A DNA stretch of 64,000 nt, from positions 620,001-684,000 of the forward strand of contig NZ_JBFABG010000002.1 in the NCBI RefSeq assembly GCF_040640215.1. The letters are read 5' to 3'. Both the position numbers and the translations under genes were made by a program. Positions within the stretch are counted from its first letter, which is position 1. Every line of letters begins with the position of its first letter. The DNA comes from Actinosynnema sp040640215. GTDB lineage: Bacteria; Actinomycetota; Actinomycetes; Mycobacteriales; Pseudonocardiaceae. The notes under the pieces are model-generated. The model searched no databases and was not told where the DNA came from. It was given only the letters and a program-made list of their open reading frames with translations. Positions 40,737-49,188 of this stretch are shown in pieces.

Positions 40737-41926
40737 AGCTCTCCTCCGAGTCTGCCCGCGCCGGTCGGCACGGGAACGGCGAGTTCAGGTCTGGGCAGGT
40801 CGACCACGCGCTCGTCCCGGTCCGGGTGGGCCGGGATGCGCAGCGTGAACGTGGAGCCGGTGCCCGGGAGGCTCCACAGCTTGACCTCGCCGCCGTGGTT
40901 GGCGGCGACGTGCTTGACGATCGCGAGCCCGAGGCCGGTGCCGCCGGTGGCCCGGGAGCGGGCCTTGTCGACCCGGTAGAACCGCTCGAACACGCGGGCC
41001 TGCTGGTCCTCGGCGATGCCGATGCCTCGGTCGGTGACCGCGATCTCCACGAAGCCCGCGACCAGCCGCCTGCTCACCGACACCGGGCTGCCCGGCGGGG
41101 AGTAGGCGACCGCGTTGTCGAGCAGGTTGCTCAGCGCGGTGACCAGCAGGGTCCGGTCGCCCTCGACCTCCAGCCCGCTGGGGTCGTCGGTGGCGATCCC
41201 GATGCCGGCGGACTCGGCGGCGAGCTTCGAGCGGCCCATCGCCTCGTCGACCACCACGTCGACGCCCACCCGGTTGAGCTCGGGCAGCTTCTCCGCGCCC
41301 TGGAGGCGGGACAGCGCGATCAGCTCGGTGACCAGGGTGCCCAGGCGGGTGGCCTCCTGCATGATCTTGGCGCTGAACCGGCGGACCTCCACCTGGTCCT
41401 CCGCCGCGTCCAGGACGGCCTCGGCGAGCAGCGCGAGCGCGCCCACCGGCGTCTTGAGCTCGTGGCTGACGTTGGCCACGAAGTCGCGCCGGGTGGCCTC
41501 CAGGCGGACCGCCTCGGACTCGTCCGAGGCGTCCACCACGACGAAGCCGTCGGTGATCACCTTGACCTGGGCGTGCACCGCTTCCGGCTGGCGGCCCTTG
41601 ACCTCGGGCGTGGACAGGTCGACGTTCACCACCTCGCCGGTCTCCCGGGCGAGTTCGGCGGCGCGCCGGGCGCGGTCGTCGACCCGGTTGTTGCGCACGA
41701 CGCCGAGGTCCTCGGCGCGCGGGTTGTGCAGCACCACGTCCCCGAACACGTTCAGGACGACGATGCCGTCGTGGGAGGACTGGACGACCATCCCCATCAG
41801 GTCGGCGACGGTGAGGCCGGCGGGCCGTTCGTTGCGCGGGCGCGCGGTGGCCCGCCCGGCGAAGAAGGCCGCGCCGCCGATCAGCAGAACGCCGATCGAC
41901 AGGACGAGGTAACCCGTTGCGGTCAC
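40733..41926 (-). CDS. senX3: SenX3, phosphate-sensing sensor histidine kinase
   Basis: 397 residues. One strong N-terminal transmembrane helix (5-22), a PAS-like domain (about 45-135), dimerisation helix with phospho-acceptor H155 (FVANVSHELKTPVG), and ATPase boxes NLLDNAVAYS, DRGIGI and GGTGLGLAIVKHVA. It acts on RegX3 and normally signals through the Pst transporter and PhoU. GTG start six bases after TACGAT (leaderless). Confidence 0.96.
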   Translation of the reverse strand: MTATGYLVLSIGVLLIGGAAFFAGRATARPRNERPAGLTVADLMGMVVQSSHDGIVVLNVFGDVVLHNPRAEDLGVVRNNRVDDRARRAAELARETGEVVNVDLSTPEVKGRQPEAVHAQVKVITDGFVVVDASDESEAVRLEATRRDFVANVSHELKTPVGALALLAEAVLDAAEDQVEVRRFSAKIMQEATRLGTLVTELIALSRLQGAEKLPELNRVGVDVVVDEAMGRSKLAAESAGIGIATDDPSGLEVEGDRTLLVTALSNLLDNAVAYSPPGSPVSVSRRLVAGFVEIAVTDRGIGIAEDQQARVFERFYRVDKARSRATGGTGLGLAIVKHVAANHGGEVKLWSLPGTGSTFTLRIPAHPDRDERVVDLPRPELAVPVPTGAGRLGGEL

Positions 41927-42300
41927 GGACGCATCGTAAGCAGGTCAGGGTGGGTGCGGCCTAGCCCGCACGCCTGGTTCGTGACACCGGCGACACCGTC
42001 CGGCGGCGATGTTTTCCCGCAGGACGATTCCAGTTCACCCAATCGTGTCCAATCGGGTCGGTCCTGTTCGGACCGGCGCTCCCGACCGGTCGCCGGCTCC
42101 ACGCCCAGGTGACGGACTGACGACGTTCCGGGAGCGCGGCACCGCGTGGTGCGGAACGGCCGGCAGGCCGGCAGACCGGGACTCGGTGCCCGACCTGCCG
42201 GCCTTCGTCGAAACGGTGGGACCGGCTGCTAGCGACTCAATCCGACCGGCCGCTAGCGACTCGATCCGACCGGCCGCTAGCGACTCGATCCGACCGGCCG
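41927..42300. other. 374-base gap between gpmA and senX3
   Basis: No credible gene. It holds the senX3 -10 box (TACGAT, minus strand 41938-41933), a GTTCACCC element (42033-42040), and the direct repeat CCAATCG at 42039-42045 and 42049-42055, spaced by 10 bases, as for a tandem dimer binding site. PhoP/RegX3 boxes are direct repeats around GTTCACC, so autoregulation is possible but unproven. The last 80 bases are the 24-bp minisatellite. Confidence 0.5.
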
Positions 42301-42308
42301 CTAGCGGC
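42221..42308. repeat. 24-bp minisatellite at the 3' end of gpmA
   Basis: Units at 42221-42244, 42245-42268 and 42269-42292, then a partial copy. The unit reads ACCGGCCGCTAGCGACTCGA then TCCG; copies 2 and 3 are identical and copy 1 has two changes. Each holds the palindrome GCTAGC, and the gpmA stop (TAG) lies in the last copy's CTAG. Confidence 0.9.
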
Positions 42309-43047
42309 CCTGGTTCGCCACGGCCTTGATCGCGTTCGCCGCCGCGTCCGGGTCGAGGTAGGTGCCGCCCGGGTTGAGCGGCTTGAGCGCCTCGTCGAGG
42401 TCGTAGCGCAGCGGGATGCCGGTCGGGATGTTCAGGCCCGCGATGGCCTCGTCCGACACGTCGTCGAGGTGCTTCACCAGCGCGCGCAGCGAGTTGCCGT
42501 GCGCGGCCACCAGGACCGTCCGGCCGGCGCGGAGGTCCGGCACGATCGCGGTCTCCCAGTACGGGATCATCCGCTTCACGACGTCCAGCAGGCACTCGGT
42601 CAGCGGCAGGTCCGGGCCGAGGTCCGCGTAGCGCGGGTCGGTGTCCTGGCTGAACTCGGTGCCGGGCTCGATCGGCGGCGGCGGGGTGTCGTAGGAGCGA
42701 CGCCAGAGCATGAACTGCTCCTCGCCGAACTCCTCCAGCGTCTGCTTCTTGTTCTTGCCCTGCAACGCACCGTAGTGCCGCTCGTTGAGCCGCCAGTCGC
42801 GGTGCACCGGGATCCAGTGGCGGTCGGCCGCGTCCAGCGCCAGGTTGGCGGTGGTGATGGCGCGCCGCATCAACGACGTGTGCACCACCTCGGGCAACAG
42901 GTTCGCCTCGCGCAGCAGCACACCGCCGCGCGTCGCCTCCCGCACGCCCTTCTCCGACAGGGGTACGTCCACCCAGCCGGTGAACAGGTTCTCCGCGTTC
43001 CAGACGCTCTCGCCGTGGCGGAGCAACACGAGGGTTCCGACAGCCAT
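42301..43047 (-). CDS. gpmA: 2,3-bisphosphoglycerate-dependent phosphoglycerate mutase
   Basis: 248 residues. LLRHGESVWN contains the phospho-histidine (H11), LNERHYGALQGKNK the substrate loop, and VAAHGNSLRALVKHL the second histidine. It interconverts 3- and 2-phosphoglycerate in glycolysis. ATG at 43047; CAGGCT and six bases lie just upstream, exactly as for proC. The order gpmA-senX3-regX3 matches Rv0489-0491. Confidence 0.97.
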   Translation of the reverse strand: MAVGTLVLLRHGESVWNAENLFTGWVDVPLSEKGVREATRGGVLLREANLLPEVVHTSLMRRAITTANLALDAADRHWIPVHRDWRLNERHYGALQGKNKKQTLEEFGEEQFMLWRRSYDTPPPPIEPGTEFSQDTDPRYADLGPDLPLTECLLDVVKRMIPYWETAIVPDLRAGRTVLVAAHGNSLRALVKHLDDVSDEAIAGLNIPTGIPLRYDLDEALKPLNPGGTYLDPDAAANAIKAVANQGR

Positions 43048-43120
43048 GCGCCAAGCCTGCCAGATGCGCGTTCCACGCGTACGCGCCGGACCTGCGCGGA
43101 CGCGGCGGGCGGGCGCGGGG

Positions 43121-43150
43121 AAGGCCCCCGGCCGGGGAGCCGGGAGCCTT
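43121..43150 (-). terminator. Hairpin after the small secreted peptide gene
   Basis: 12-base arms AAGGCCCCCGGC and GCCGGGAGCCTT pair with one mismatch, starting 12 bases after the stop at 43163. Confidence 0.6.
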
Positions 43151-43162
43151 GCCCGGTCGCGA

Positions 43163-43339
43163 TCAGACGCCGGCGACGCCGAGGCCGAGCAGCGGGAGGG
43201 CGGTGTTCGTGACCAGGCCGAGCGGGCCGCTGGACGTCACCGGGCCGGTCACCGCGTCCAGCGGGGACGCGTTGGCGACCGGGGCGGTGATGACGAGGGC
43301 GGCGGCGGTCGCGAAGACGAGCTTGCCGAGCGTGCGCAT
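43163..43339 (-). CDS. Small secreted hydrophobic peptide, 58 aa
   Basis: A clear Sec signal peptide (basic MRTLGKL, hydrophobic core, cleavage after APVANA) leaves a mature peptide of about 34 residues, SPLDAVTGPVTSSGPLGLVT and onward, which is Gly/Leu/Val-rich, with no cysteine and no charge besides one Asp. The ATG has GGAG five bases upstream and a terminator follows the stop, so it is a self-contained gene. No family recognised. Size and hydrophobicity recall surface-active aerial peptides, but the chaplin motif is absent. Confidence 0.8.
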   Translation of the reverse strand: MRTLGKLVFATAAALVITAPVANASPLDAVTGPVTSSGPLGLVTNTALPLLGLGVAGV

Positions 43340-43562
43340 GTGAACTCCGAACCAATGGGGGGTCTTTCCGAACAACCGACGATGCTGGCGGCCCGCCGAC
43401 CCGCCCGCGAGCCGAACCGCCCGGGTCAACACTTCCGTGTGACGGCAGGCCGCAGTTCTGCGCCTCGCACCACGTCCACGTGTGGCCTGAGTGGACCGCG
43501 CAGCACCGCTCACCGGCCGGGAGACCGCACACCGCCGCCCGGAAACCGCGCACGGGGTGCGG

Positions 43563-44168
43563 CTAGTCGGCCACGATCTCAGGGCGCGGACCCCGGGCCA
43601 CGAACGCCACCACCCCCACCGCGCAGCACGCGACGGCGAGCGCGAACGCCGAGCGGTCGTCGGCGTCCGCGAGGGGGAAGGCCCACCACCACTCCCCCCT
43701 CCCGCCCTGCGCCGTCGCACTCAGGCGGGTGCCGAACAGCAGGCACGCGACGAGGTGGACCAGCGGCAAGGTCCAACTGCGGGTGGCACCGGCCACCACG
43801 GCCGTGACCAGCGCCAGGCCGACCAGTCCCAGGGTGTTGCGCAACGCCGTCACGGGCTGGGCGAACACCAGGCTGGTCAGCGAGGCGGTGCCGACCAGGC
43901 ACCCGACCAGCGCCGCCCGCAGCGGCCCGGCCCGGCGCGGTGCGACCAGGAACAGGGTCGTCGGCGTCCGGCTGTGCAGGCCGACGGCCCCGGCGAGGAC
44001 CAGCGGCAGCAACTGGGTCAGCGGCACGTCCAGCCGGCGGACATCGCCGAACGAGGGCACCGGCACGTGCTCCCCGCCGACGGTCGCCGCCACGGCGGCG
44101 ACACCGGCGCACGTGCCCAGCAGCACCGGCCAGCGGTGGGCCCGCAGCCACAGCCACGCGACGGTCAT
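43563..44168 (-). CDS. Polytopic membrane protein, third gene of the ABC-type operon
   Basis: 201 residues with about six transmembrane helices and short loops; an outer loop (GGEHVPVPSFGDVRRLD) follows helix 1. ATG overlaps the preceding stop by four bases. No family recognised; probably a permease subunit partnering the ATPase encoded two genes upstream. Confidence 0.8.
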   Translation of the reverse strand: MTVAWLWLRAHRWPVLLGTCAGVAAVAATVGGEHVPVPSFGDVRRLDVPLTQLLPLVLAGAVGLHSRTPTTLFLVAPRRAGPLRAALVGCLVGTASLTSLVFAQPVTALRNTLGLVGLALVTAVVAGATRSWTLPLVHLVACLLFGTRLSATAQGGRGEWWWAFPLADADDRSAFALAVACCAVGVVAFVARGPRPEIVAD

Positions 44169-45418
44169 GACACCGCCGGCGCGGGCGTCACGCAGTCGCG
44201 GTGCGCGGCCACGACGTCCGCGTACCACTGCCGCTGCCGCTCGACCGGGCTCTCCACGAGCCGGGTGAACTGCGCCGCCCGGTCCACGGGCACCAGCGCG
44301 GCCGGCGGCGTGTCGGGACGTACGCGGTGGGTCAGCCAAGCGTCCACCAGGACCCGGGAGGTGGCGGCCGGGAACGGGCCGGAGCCGGTTTCGGTCCGGG
44401 CGCACTCGGGCGGGGACGGCATGTGCTGCCGGGCCAGCGTGAGGACCAGGTCGTCCTTGCCCATCCCGGGCCGCACCGCGCCGACGCGCGCCACGTCGGC
44501 CCCCGGCCGCAGCCCCGATTCCAGGTACAGCGCCGGCGACGCCCCGAGGTCGGCGAACAGCGCGCGGTAGGTGCCGACGGCGTCGAGCCAGGTCGTCACG
44601 TCGCTGCCGTGCTCCGGCCACATGCACACGGTCACGCCGTCCCGGGTCCCGCACGCCTCGGCGGTCGGGGTGCGGGGCACCGTGAGCTGTCCGCCGGTAC
44701 CCACGATCAGCGACACGCCGAACACCGCCGCCGTCGCCCCGAGCACGCCGAGGGGCGCGCTGCGGATCACGCTGGGCCACGCCAGCACAGCGGCGGCGGA
44801 CAGGACCAGCGCGGCGATCCACAGCCACTGGCCCGTCACGGTCTCGGCCAGCGGCTGGGTGGTGACGTCGCAGCACGCGCGGTCGACCGCGCTCAGCCGG
44901 GCGAGCACCGGGTCGGTGCTGGAGGAACCGAAGGCCAGGCTCAACCACACGAGCACGGCCACCAGCGGTGCGGCGAGGTGGCGCGGCAGCAGGCGGCCGG
45001 CGACGGCACCGACGAGGGTCCCGGCCACGAAGGTGAGCGGTCCGAGCAGCACGACCGACCAGTAGGGCCCGCCGCTGCCCCGCGTGCCGGCGGCCATGAG
45101 CGCGAACGCGGCACCCCACCCGGCGAAGCCGGCCAGCAGCGCGGGGATGCAGTTGATCATCGCCCAGGTGGCCGGCGACCGGGGGAACGTGCGGGCCGGC
45201 AGCGCCGAACTCGTCCGCCGCCAGCGCGAGGTGTCCCACGCCGCGATCGCCGCGGTGAGCGGCACCAGGAGCACCCCGTGCTGCTGGAGCTGCCCCGAGG
45301 TCCACCCCCAGTCCACCGATTCCCCGCCCCGGCTGCCCGCGAACAACCCCAGCGCCACCATCACCGGCACGGCGACCGGTGCGCTGCCCCGCCGCAGCGC
45401 GATCAGCAGCGGGCTCAC
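44165..45418 (-). CDS. ABC-2-like membrane protein with an outer C-terminal domain
   Basis: 417 residues. About seven transmembrane helices (1-240) are followed by an extracytoplasmic domain (about 245-417) with paired cysteines and a tryptophan motif: ACGTRDGVTVCMWPEHG. It ends with a lone cysteine (HRDCVTPAP). The C-x7-C-x-W-P-E-H motif resembles the outer domain of some actinomycete ABC-2 transporter permeases as I remember them; substrate unknown. GTG start overlaps the ATPase stop (GTGA). Confidence 0.82.
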   Translation of the reverse strand: MSPLLIALRRGSAPVAVPVMVALGLFAGSRGGESVDWGWTSGQLQQHGVLLVPLTAAIAAWDTSRWRRTSSALPARTFPRSPATWAMINCIPALLAGFAGWGAAFALMAAGTRGSGGPYWSVVLLGPLTFVAGTLVGAVAGRLLPRHLAAPLVAVLVWLSLAFGSSSTDPVLARLSAVDRACCDVTTQPLAETVTGQWLWIAALVLSAAAVLAWPSVIRSAPLGVLGATAAVFGVSLIVGTGGQLTVPRTPTAEACGTRDGVTVCMWPEHGSDVTTWLDAVGTYRALFADLGASPALYLESGLRPGADVARVGAVRPGMGKDDLVLTLARQHMPSPPECARTETGSGPFPAATSRVLVDAWLTHRVRPDTPPAALVPVDRAAQFTRLVESPVERQRQWYADVVAAHRDCVTPAPAVS

Positions 45419-46146
45419 CGTTCGTCCCCCACCAGGGAGTCGTACGCCTCGTCGATGTGCGCCGCGCCGGCCCCGGTGCCCCCGGTGAACTCGTCGACCG
45501 TGCCCGTGAACCGGATTCGGCCCTCGTCCAGGACCGCGACCCGGTCGGCCATCGCCGCCACGTCCTCGGTGAGGTGGGTGCTGAGCACGACGGTCCGCTG
45601 GTCGGCGACGGCCCGGACGAGGTCGCGCAGACCCCGGCGCTGCCGGGGGTCGAGCCCGGCGGTCGGTTCGTCCAGCAGCACGACGTCCGGCCGGTTGACG
45701 ATCGCCTGCGCGATGCCGACCCGGCGGTGCATCCCCCCGGAGAGCTTGGCCACCTTGGTGTCCTTGCGCCCGGTGAGGTCGACCGCGGCCAACGCCTCGG
45801 CGACCGCCGAGGCCCGCTCCCGCCGGGGCACCAGCCGCTGCCACGCGGCGAGGGTCAGCAGCTCGGCGACGGTCAGGTTCCCGGGCAGGGTGAACGTCTG
45901 CGGCAGGAAACCCAGTGCGCAGCGGTACGCCGTGCGGTCCCGAACGCTGTCCACGCCCCAGGCCACGACCGTTCCGGATTGAATCCGCAAACCGGTGGAC
46001 AACAGTCCCAACAACGTGCTTTTGCCTGCCCCGTTGGGCCCCAGCACCGCCGTCACGCCTATCGGGAAGTCAACACTTAAATCTTCTAACGCGACCACAC
46101 CACCATAGCGGTGGCCAACCCCCTCGACCCGCACAGAATTGCCCAT
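45415..46146 (-). CDS. ABC transporter ATP-binding protein
   Basis: 243 residues. Walker A LGPNGAGKSTLL, signature AKLSGGMHRRVGIAQA, Walker B VVLLDEPTAGLD and the H-loop VLSTHLTED. The sequence LPQ after the first domain is the Q-loop. It belongs to the ABC-2 exporter/DrrA-like class. It heads an operon with two membrane proteins whose genes overlap by four bases. ATG with GGGCGGG upstream; an unusual 12-bp inverted repeat lies 25 bases before the start. Confidence 0.95.
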   Translation of the reverse strand: MGNSVRVEGVGHRYGGVVALEDLSVDFPIGVTAVLGPNGAGKSTLLGLLSTGLRIQSGTVVAWGVDSVRDRTAYRCALGFLPQTFTLPGNLTVAELLTLAAWQRLVPRRERASAVAEALAAVDLTGRKDTKVAKLSGGMHRRVGIAQAIVNRPDVVLLDEPTAGLDPRQRRGLRDLVRAVADQRTVVLSTHLTEDVAAMADRVAVLDEGRIRFTGTVDEFTGGTGAGAAHIDEAYDSLVGDER

Positions 46147-46170
46147 TGCCCGCCCTTTCCCCCTGGTCGT

Positions 46171-46204
46171 CGTGGTGGTCGACCCTATCGGATCGACCAC
46201 CACG
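46171..46204. promoter_or_regulatory. 12-bp inverted repeat operator around a -10 box
   Basis: CGTGGTGGTCGA (46171-46182) and TCGACCACCACG (46193-46204) are perfect complements around 10 bases. On the minus strand TAGGGT (46187-46182) sits between the arms, and no good -35 box exists, so a dimeric regulator probably controls the ABC operon here. The DNA just upstream (46205-46350) is unusually AT-rich for the window. Confidence 0.55.
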
Positions 46205-46350
46205 GCGTTCGAACAGGCTCGTCCCGATTGGGCCAAGGGACGGTCTTGCCGCCATCGTGGACCTGACCTGCGGTCGCGATCCAACGGAAAATTACCGAAT
46301 ACGGATGAGGCGGTATCACCATTAATATTTCCCGGAATTGAATGGGCTTT

Positions 46351-47913
46351 TTAGACGCTTTCGCGCGCCCGCAGGTCCTTGCGCAGGATCTTCCCCGACG
46401 CCGACTTCGGAATGGCGTCGATGAACTCCACGACCCGCACCTTCTTGTGCGGCGCGACGTGGTCCGCCACGAACGCCATCACGCCGGCCGCGTCCAGGGA
46501 CGCGCCGGGCTGGACCACGACGAACGCCTTGGGCACCTCCTCGCCCTCGTCGTCGCGCACGCCGACCACCGCCGCATCCGCGATGTCCCGGTGCGTCAGC
46601 AACAACGCCTCCAGTTCCGCCGGCGGCACCTGGTAGCCCTTGTACTTGATCAGCTCCTTGACCCGGTCCACGATGCTGACCAGACCGCGCCCGTCGATCA
46701 CCGCCACGTCGCCGGTGTGCAGCCACCCGTCCTCGTCCAGGGTCGCGGCCGTGGCGTCGGGGTCGTTCAGGTAGCCCTTCATCACGTTCGGGCCTCGGCA
46801 CCACAGTTCGCCGCGCTCGCCGACGCCGACGTCCTCGCCGGTGGCCGGGTCGGTGACGCGGCACTCCATGTTGGGGGCGATGACGCCCACCGTGCCGACG
46901 GAGATGTCGTCGCGCCCGTCCGGGATCGCGTGGCTGACCGGGCTCATCTCGGTCATCCCGTAGCCCTGGGACACGCGGCAGCCCAGGCGTGTCGCGACGG
47001 CCGCCGCCAGGTCGACGTCGAGCGGCGCGGCACCGGAGAAGACGGTGTCGACGGCGGACAGGTCGTACTGGTCGACCAGCGGGTGCTTGGCCAGCGCGAC
47101 GGCGAGCGGCGGCGCGATGTAGACCCGGTCCGTGCGGTGGTCCTGGATCACCCGGAGGAACTCGGCCAGGTCGAACCTCGCCATCGTCACGACCGTCGCG
47201 CCGACGTGCAGGCCGTTGTTCATCAGCACCTGCATCCCGTAGATGTGGAAGAACGGGAGCACGGCCAGGATGCGGGAGCCCGCGCCGACGTTCAGCAACG
47301 GCCCGCACTGCACGATGTTCGCGACCAGGTTCCGGTGCGTCAGCAGCACGCCCTTGGCGCGCCCGGTGGTCCCCGAGGAGTAGGGCAGCACGGCCACGTC
47401 CTCGGCCGGGTCCACCGCCACCCGGGGCACCGGTCCGGTGCCGGCCAGCAGTCCGGCCAGGTCCGGGTACCCCTCGGCCCCGTCCAGCACGACCACGTCG
47501 GTGACACCCGCCCCGGCCGCGCCCGGTGCGGCGTGGGGCAGCAGCGCGGACACCGTGAACAGCATCTTCGCGCCCGCGTCGACGAGTTGCCGCGCCACCT
47601 CGTCGGCGGTGTAGAGGGCGTTGACCGTGGTCGCGATCGCGCCGGCGCGCAGGATGCCGTGGAAGACGACGGCGTAGTGCGGGGTGTTGGGGCAGAGGAT
47701 GCCGACGACGTCGCCCTTGCCGATGCCCCGCTCGGCCAGGGCGGCGGCCAGGCGGTCGACCGCCTCGGCCAGTCGGCGGTAGGTGAGGGACGCGCCCGTG
47801 GAGCCGTCGACCAGGGCCACGCGGTCCGCGCGCTCGCCGAGGTCGGCGAACAGCAGCTCGTGCAGCGTCACGTCCGGGAGCTCGACATCGGGGAACGGAC
47901 TGCGGAAGACCAT
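46351..47913 (-). CDS. 4-coumarate-CoA ligase-like acyl-CoA synthetase
   Basis: 520 residues, class I adenylate-forming: LPYSSGTTGRAKGVLLTH, QGYGMTEMSPVSH, LHTGDVAVIDGRG, then VKELIKYKGYQVPPAELE and the C-terminal lysine in PKSASGKILRKDL. The KYKGYQVPPAELE signature is that of the 4CL/long-chain luciferase-like branch, which activates aryl or fatty acids. No phenylpropanoid genes are near. ATG at 47913 with GAGG upstream. Confidence 0.9.
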   Translation of the reverse strand: MVFRSPFPDVELPDVTLHELLFADLGERADRVALVDGSTGASLTYRRLAEAVDRLAAALAERGIGKGDVVGILCPNTPHYAVVFHGILRAGAIATTVNALYTADEVARQLVDAGAKMLFTVSALLPHAAPGAAGAGVTDVVVLDGAEGYPDLAGLLAGTGPVPRVAVDPAEDVAVLPYSSGTTGRAKGVLLTHRNLVANIVQCGPLLNVGAGSRILAVLPFFHIYGMQVLMNNGLHVGATVVTMARFDLAEFLRVIQDHRTDRVYIAPPLAVALAKHPLVDQYDLSAVDTVFSGAAPLDVDLAAAVATRLGCRVSQGYGMTEMSPVSHAIPDGRDDISVGTVGVIAPNMECRVTDPATGEDVGVGERGELWCRGPNVMKGYLNDPDATAATLDEDGWLHTGDVAVIDGRGLVSIVDRVKELIKYKGYQVPPAELEALLLTHRDIADAAVVGVRDDEGEEVPKAFVVVQPGASLDAAGVMAFVADHVAPHKKVRVVEFIDAIPKSASGKILRKDLRARESV

Positions 47914-47952
47914 GCGGCAGCCTCACTACTCGCTGGTAACGACAGTCCCGCC

Positions 47953-47981
47953 ATCGTGAGCCACGACACAGTGCGGGTCAA
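47953..47981 (-). promoter_or_regulatory. Probable promoter of the 4CL-like ligase gene
   Basis: Minus-strand TTGACC (47981-47976), a 17-base spacer and CACGAT (47958-47953), about 40 bases before the ATG. Confidence 0.5.
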
Positions 47982-48222
47982 GGCACGACGAAGATCACGA
48001 CAGCGTTACTTCACTCGGCCAATAGCACTCGAATGGAGCAGCGCCAGCCCTTGTGGTGATCGACGGCGATCTGCCAAGTTGACAGGGCCGAACGGGTCGG
48101 CTCCCACGCACTCCAACGACCCGCCAGGCACCACCGCGGTTTGCCATCCCCCCGTCGAACCGCGGCCCGCTGGGATTCCCGGGCTCCCCCCGCCCGGATC
48201 CACCAGTAGCGGGGACTGACGT

Positions 48223-48267
48223 GGGGCGGCTTGAGCTCGCGACTCCCCCTCTCTCCCAAGCCGCCCC
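48223..48267 (-). terminator. Hairpin after the DUF4349 gene
   Basis: GGGGCGGCTTG and CAAGCCGCCCC are perfect 11-base complements separated by 23 bases, 63 bases after the stop at 48331. Confidence 0.5.
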
Positions 48268-48330
48268 GCGCTCCCCCACTAGGCCTACTCCGAGTAGAGT
48301 TTTCCTCAGGTAATACGGCTCATCCGGGTG

Positions 48331-49188
48331 TCAGGGCGTCACCGCGCTCTTGCGGCGACGACGCCAGACGAGGTAGGCGAGCAGCGGCGTCGCGAGCACC
48401 ACCGCGAACGGCAGGACGCCCCCGATGACGACGAGCAACCACGAGACGGCCGTCGTCAGCGCGCCCCAGCCGGCACCGAGCGCGGTCAGGAAGTTCTGGT
48501 CCTCCGCCTGCGCCGCGCCCGGGGCGGGCGCGGCGGGCCGGGTCACCGACAGGGTCAAGGTCGACAGCGAGACCTGTCCCCGCAACGAGTCGTAGCGCCG
48601 CTGGAGCGATTCCAGCTCGCCCTGCCGCTTGGTCAGCTCGGCCTCGATCTGGGTGATCTCCGACGTGCTGCCCGCCCGGTCCAGCAGCCCGCGCACCCGC
48701 TCCACGCTCGCCCGCTGGTTCGCCAGGCGCGCCTCGACGTCCACGACCTGGTCCGTCACGTCCTCGGTGCGCACGGTCCGCTCGCCGACCACGACGTCGG
48801 GCAGCTCGCCGATCGCCTTCATCACCGCGTCCAGCCGGTCGCCCGGCACCCGCAGGGTCGCGGTGGCCCGCCGGTCGGTGAGGTTCTCCGCGCCGGTGAA
48901 CCCGCCCTGGGCGATCGCGGCGTCCTTCGCGCTGGTCAGCGTGCCCGCCACGTCCTGGGCGGTCAGCTCCATCGACCCGGTGCGCACCAGGTGCCGGTTC
49001 TGCGCGGTCGGCTCGGCGGCGGCGTTCTCCTGCCTGCCCGGCGACTGTCCCGGCGTGCCCGCCTGCTGCGGGGCGTCCAGCCGTTCGGCCGGTGCCGCGG
49101 CCTGCGAACCGGCGTTCTCCTGGCCCGCCGAGCACCCCGCCAGCGCCACCAGCGCCAGAGCCACCGCGACTACCGCACGTCCGCCCAT
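48331..49188 (-). CDS. DUF4349 lipoprotein
   Basis: 285 residues. Lipobox VALAGC (about Cys18), a low-complexity linker, then DUF4349 (about 70-285): RTGSMELTAQDV, RVPGDRLDAVMKAI, a coiled coil (about 150-205: ARLANQRASVERVRGLL, ITQIEAELTKRQGELESL) and a C-terminal transmembrane helix ending RRRRKSA. DUF4349 proteins are envelope proteins of unknown role. ATG at 49188 with GGGAGGGG upstream is chosen over the start at 49209. Confidence 0.9.
   Translation of the reverse strand: MGGRAVVAVALALVALAGCSAGQENAGSQAAAPAERLDAPQQAGTPGQSPGRQENAAAEPTAQNRHLVRTGSMELTAQDVAGTLTSAKDAAIAQGGFTGAENLTDRRATATLRVPGDRLDAVMKAIGELPDVVVGERTVRTEDVTDQVVDVEARLANQRASVERVRGLLDRAGSTSEITQIEAELTKRQGELESLQRRYDSLRGQVSLSTLTLSVTRPAAPAPGAAQAEDQNFLTALGAGWGALTTAVSWLLVVIGGVLPFAVVLATPLLAYLVWRRRRKSAVTP

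Larger units (their letters stand above)
47914..48330. other. 417-base gap before the 4CL-like ligase gene
   Basis: No credible gene. It holds the ligase promoter, a terminator hairpin at 48223-48267, and a small palindrome CTACTC-C-GAGTAG (48285-48297) near AT-rich DNA. Short open frames here have no coding bias. Confidence 0.5.

Noticed and set aside
42035..43054. Open frame encoding an octapeptide repeat (LAAGRIES) across the 24-bp minisatellite
   Set aside because: It is a shifted-frame reading of gpmA plus its 3' repeat. The gpmA frame has full homology and stops before the array.
47995..48279. Three overlapping minus-strand open frames in the gap before the 4CL-like ligase
   Set aside because: Codon third positions lack the strong GC bias of neighbours, there is no ribosome site, and a terminator hairpin lies within them.
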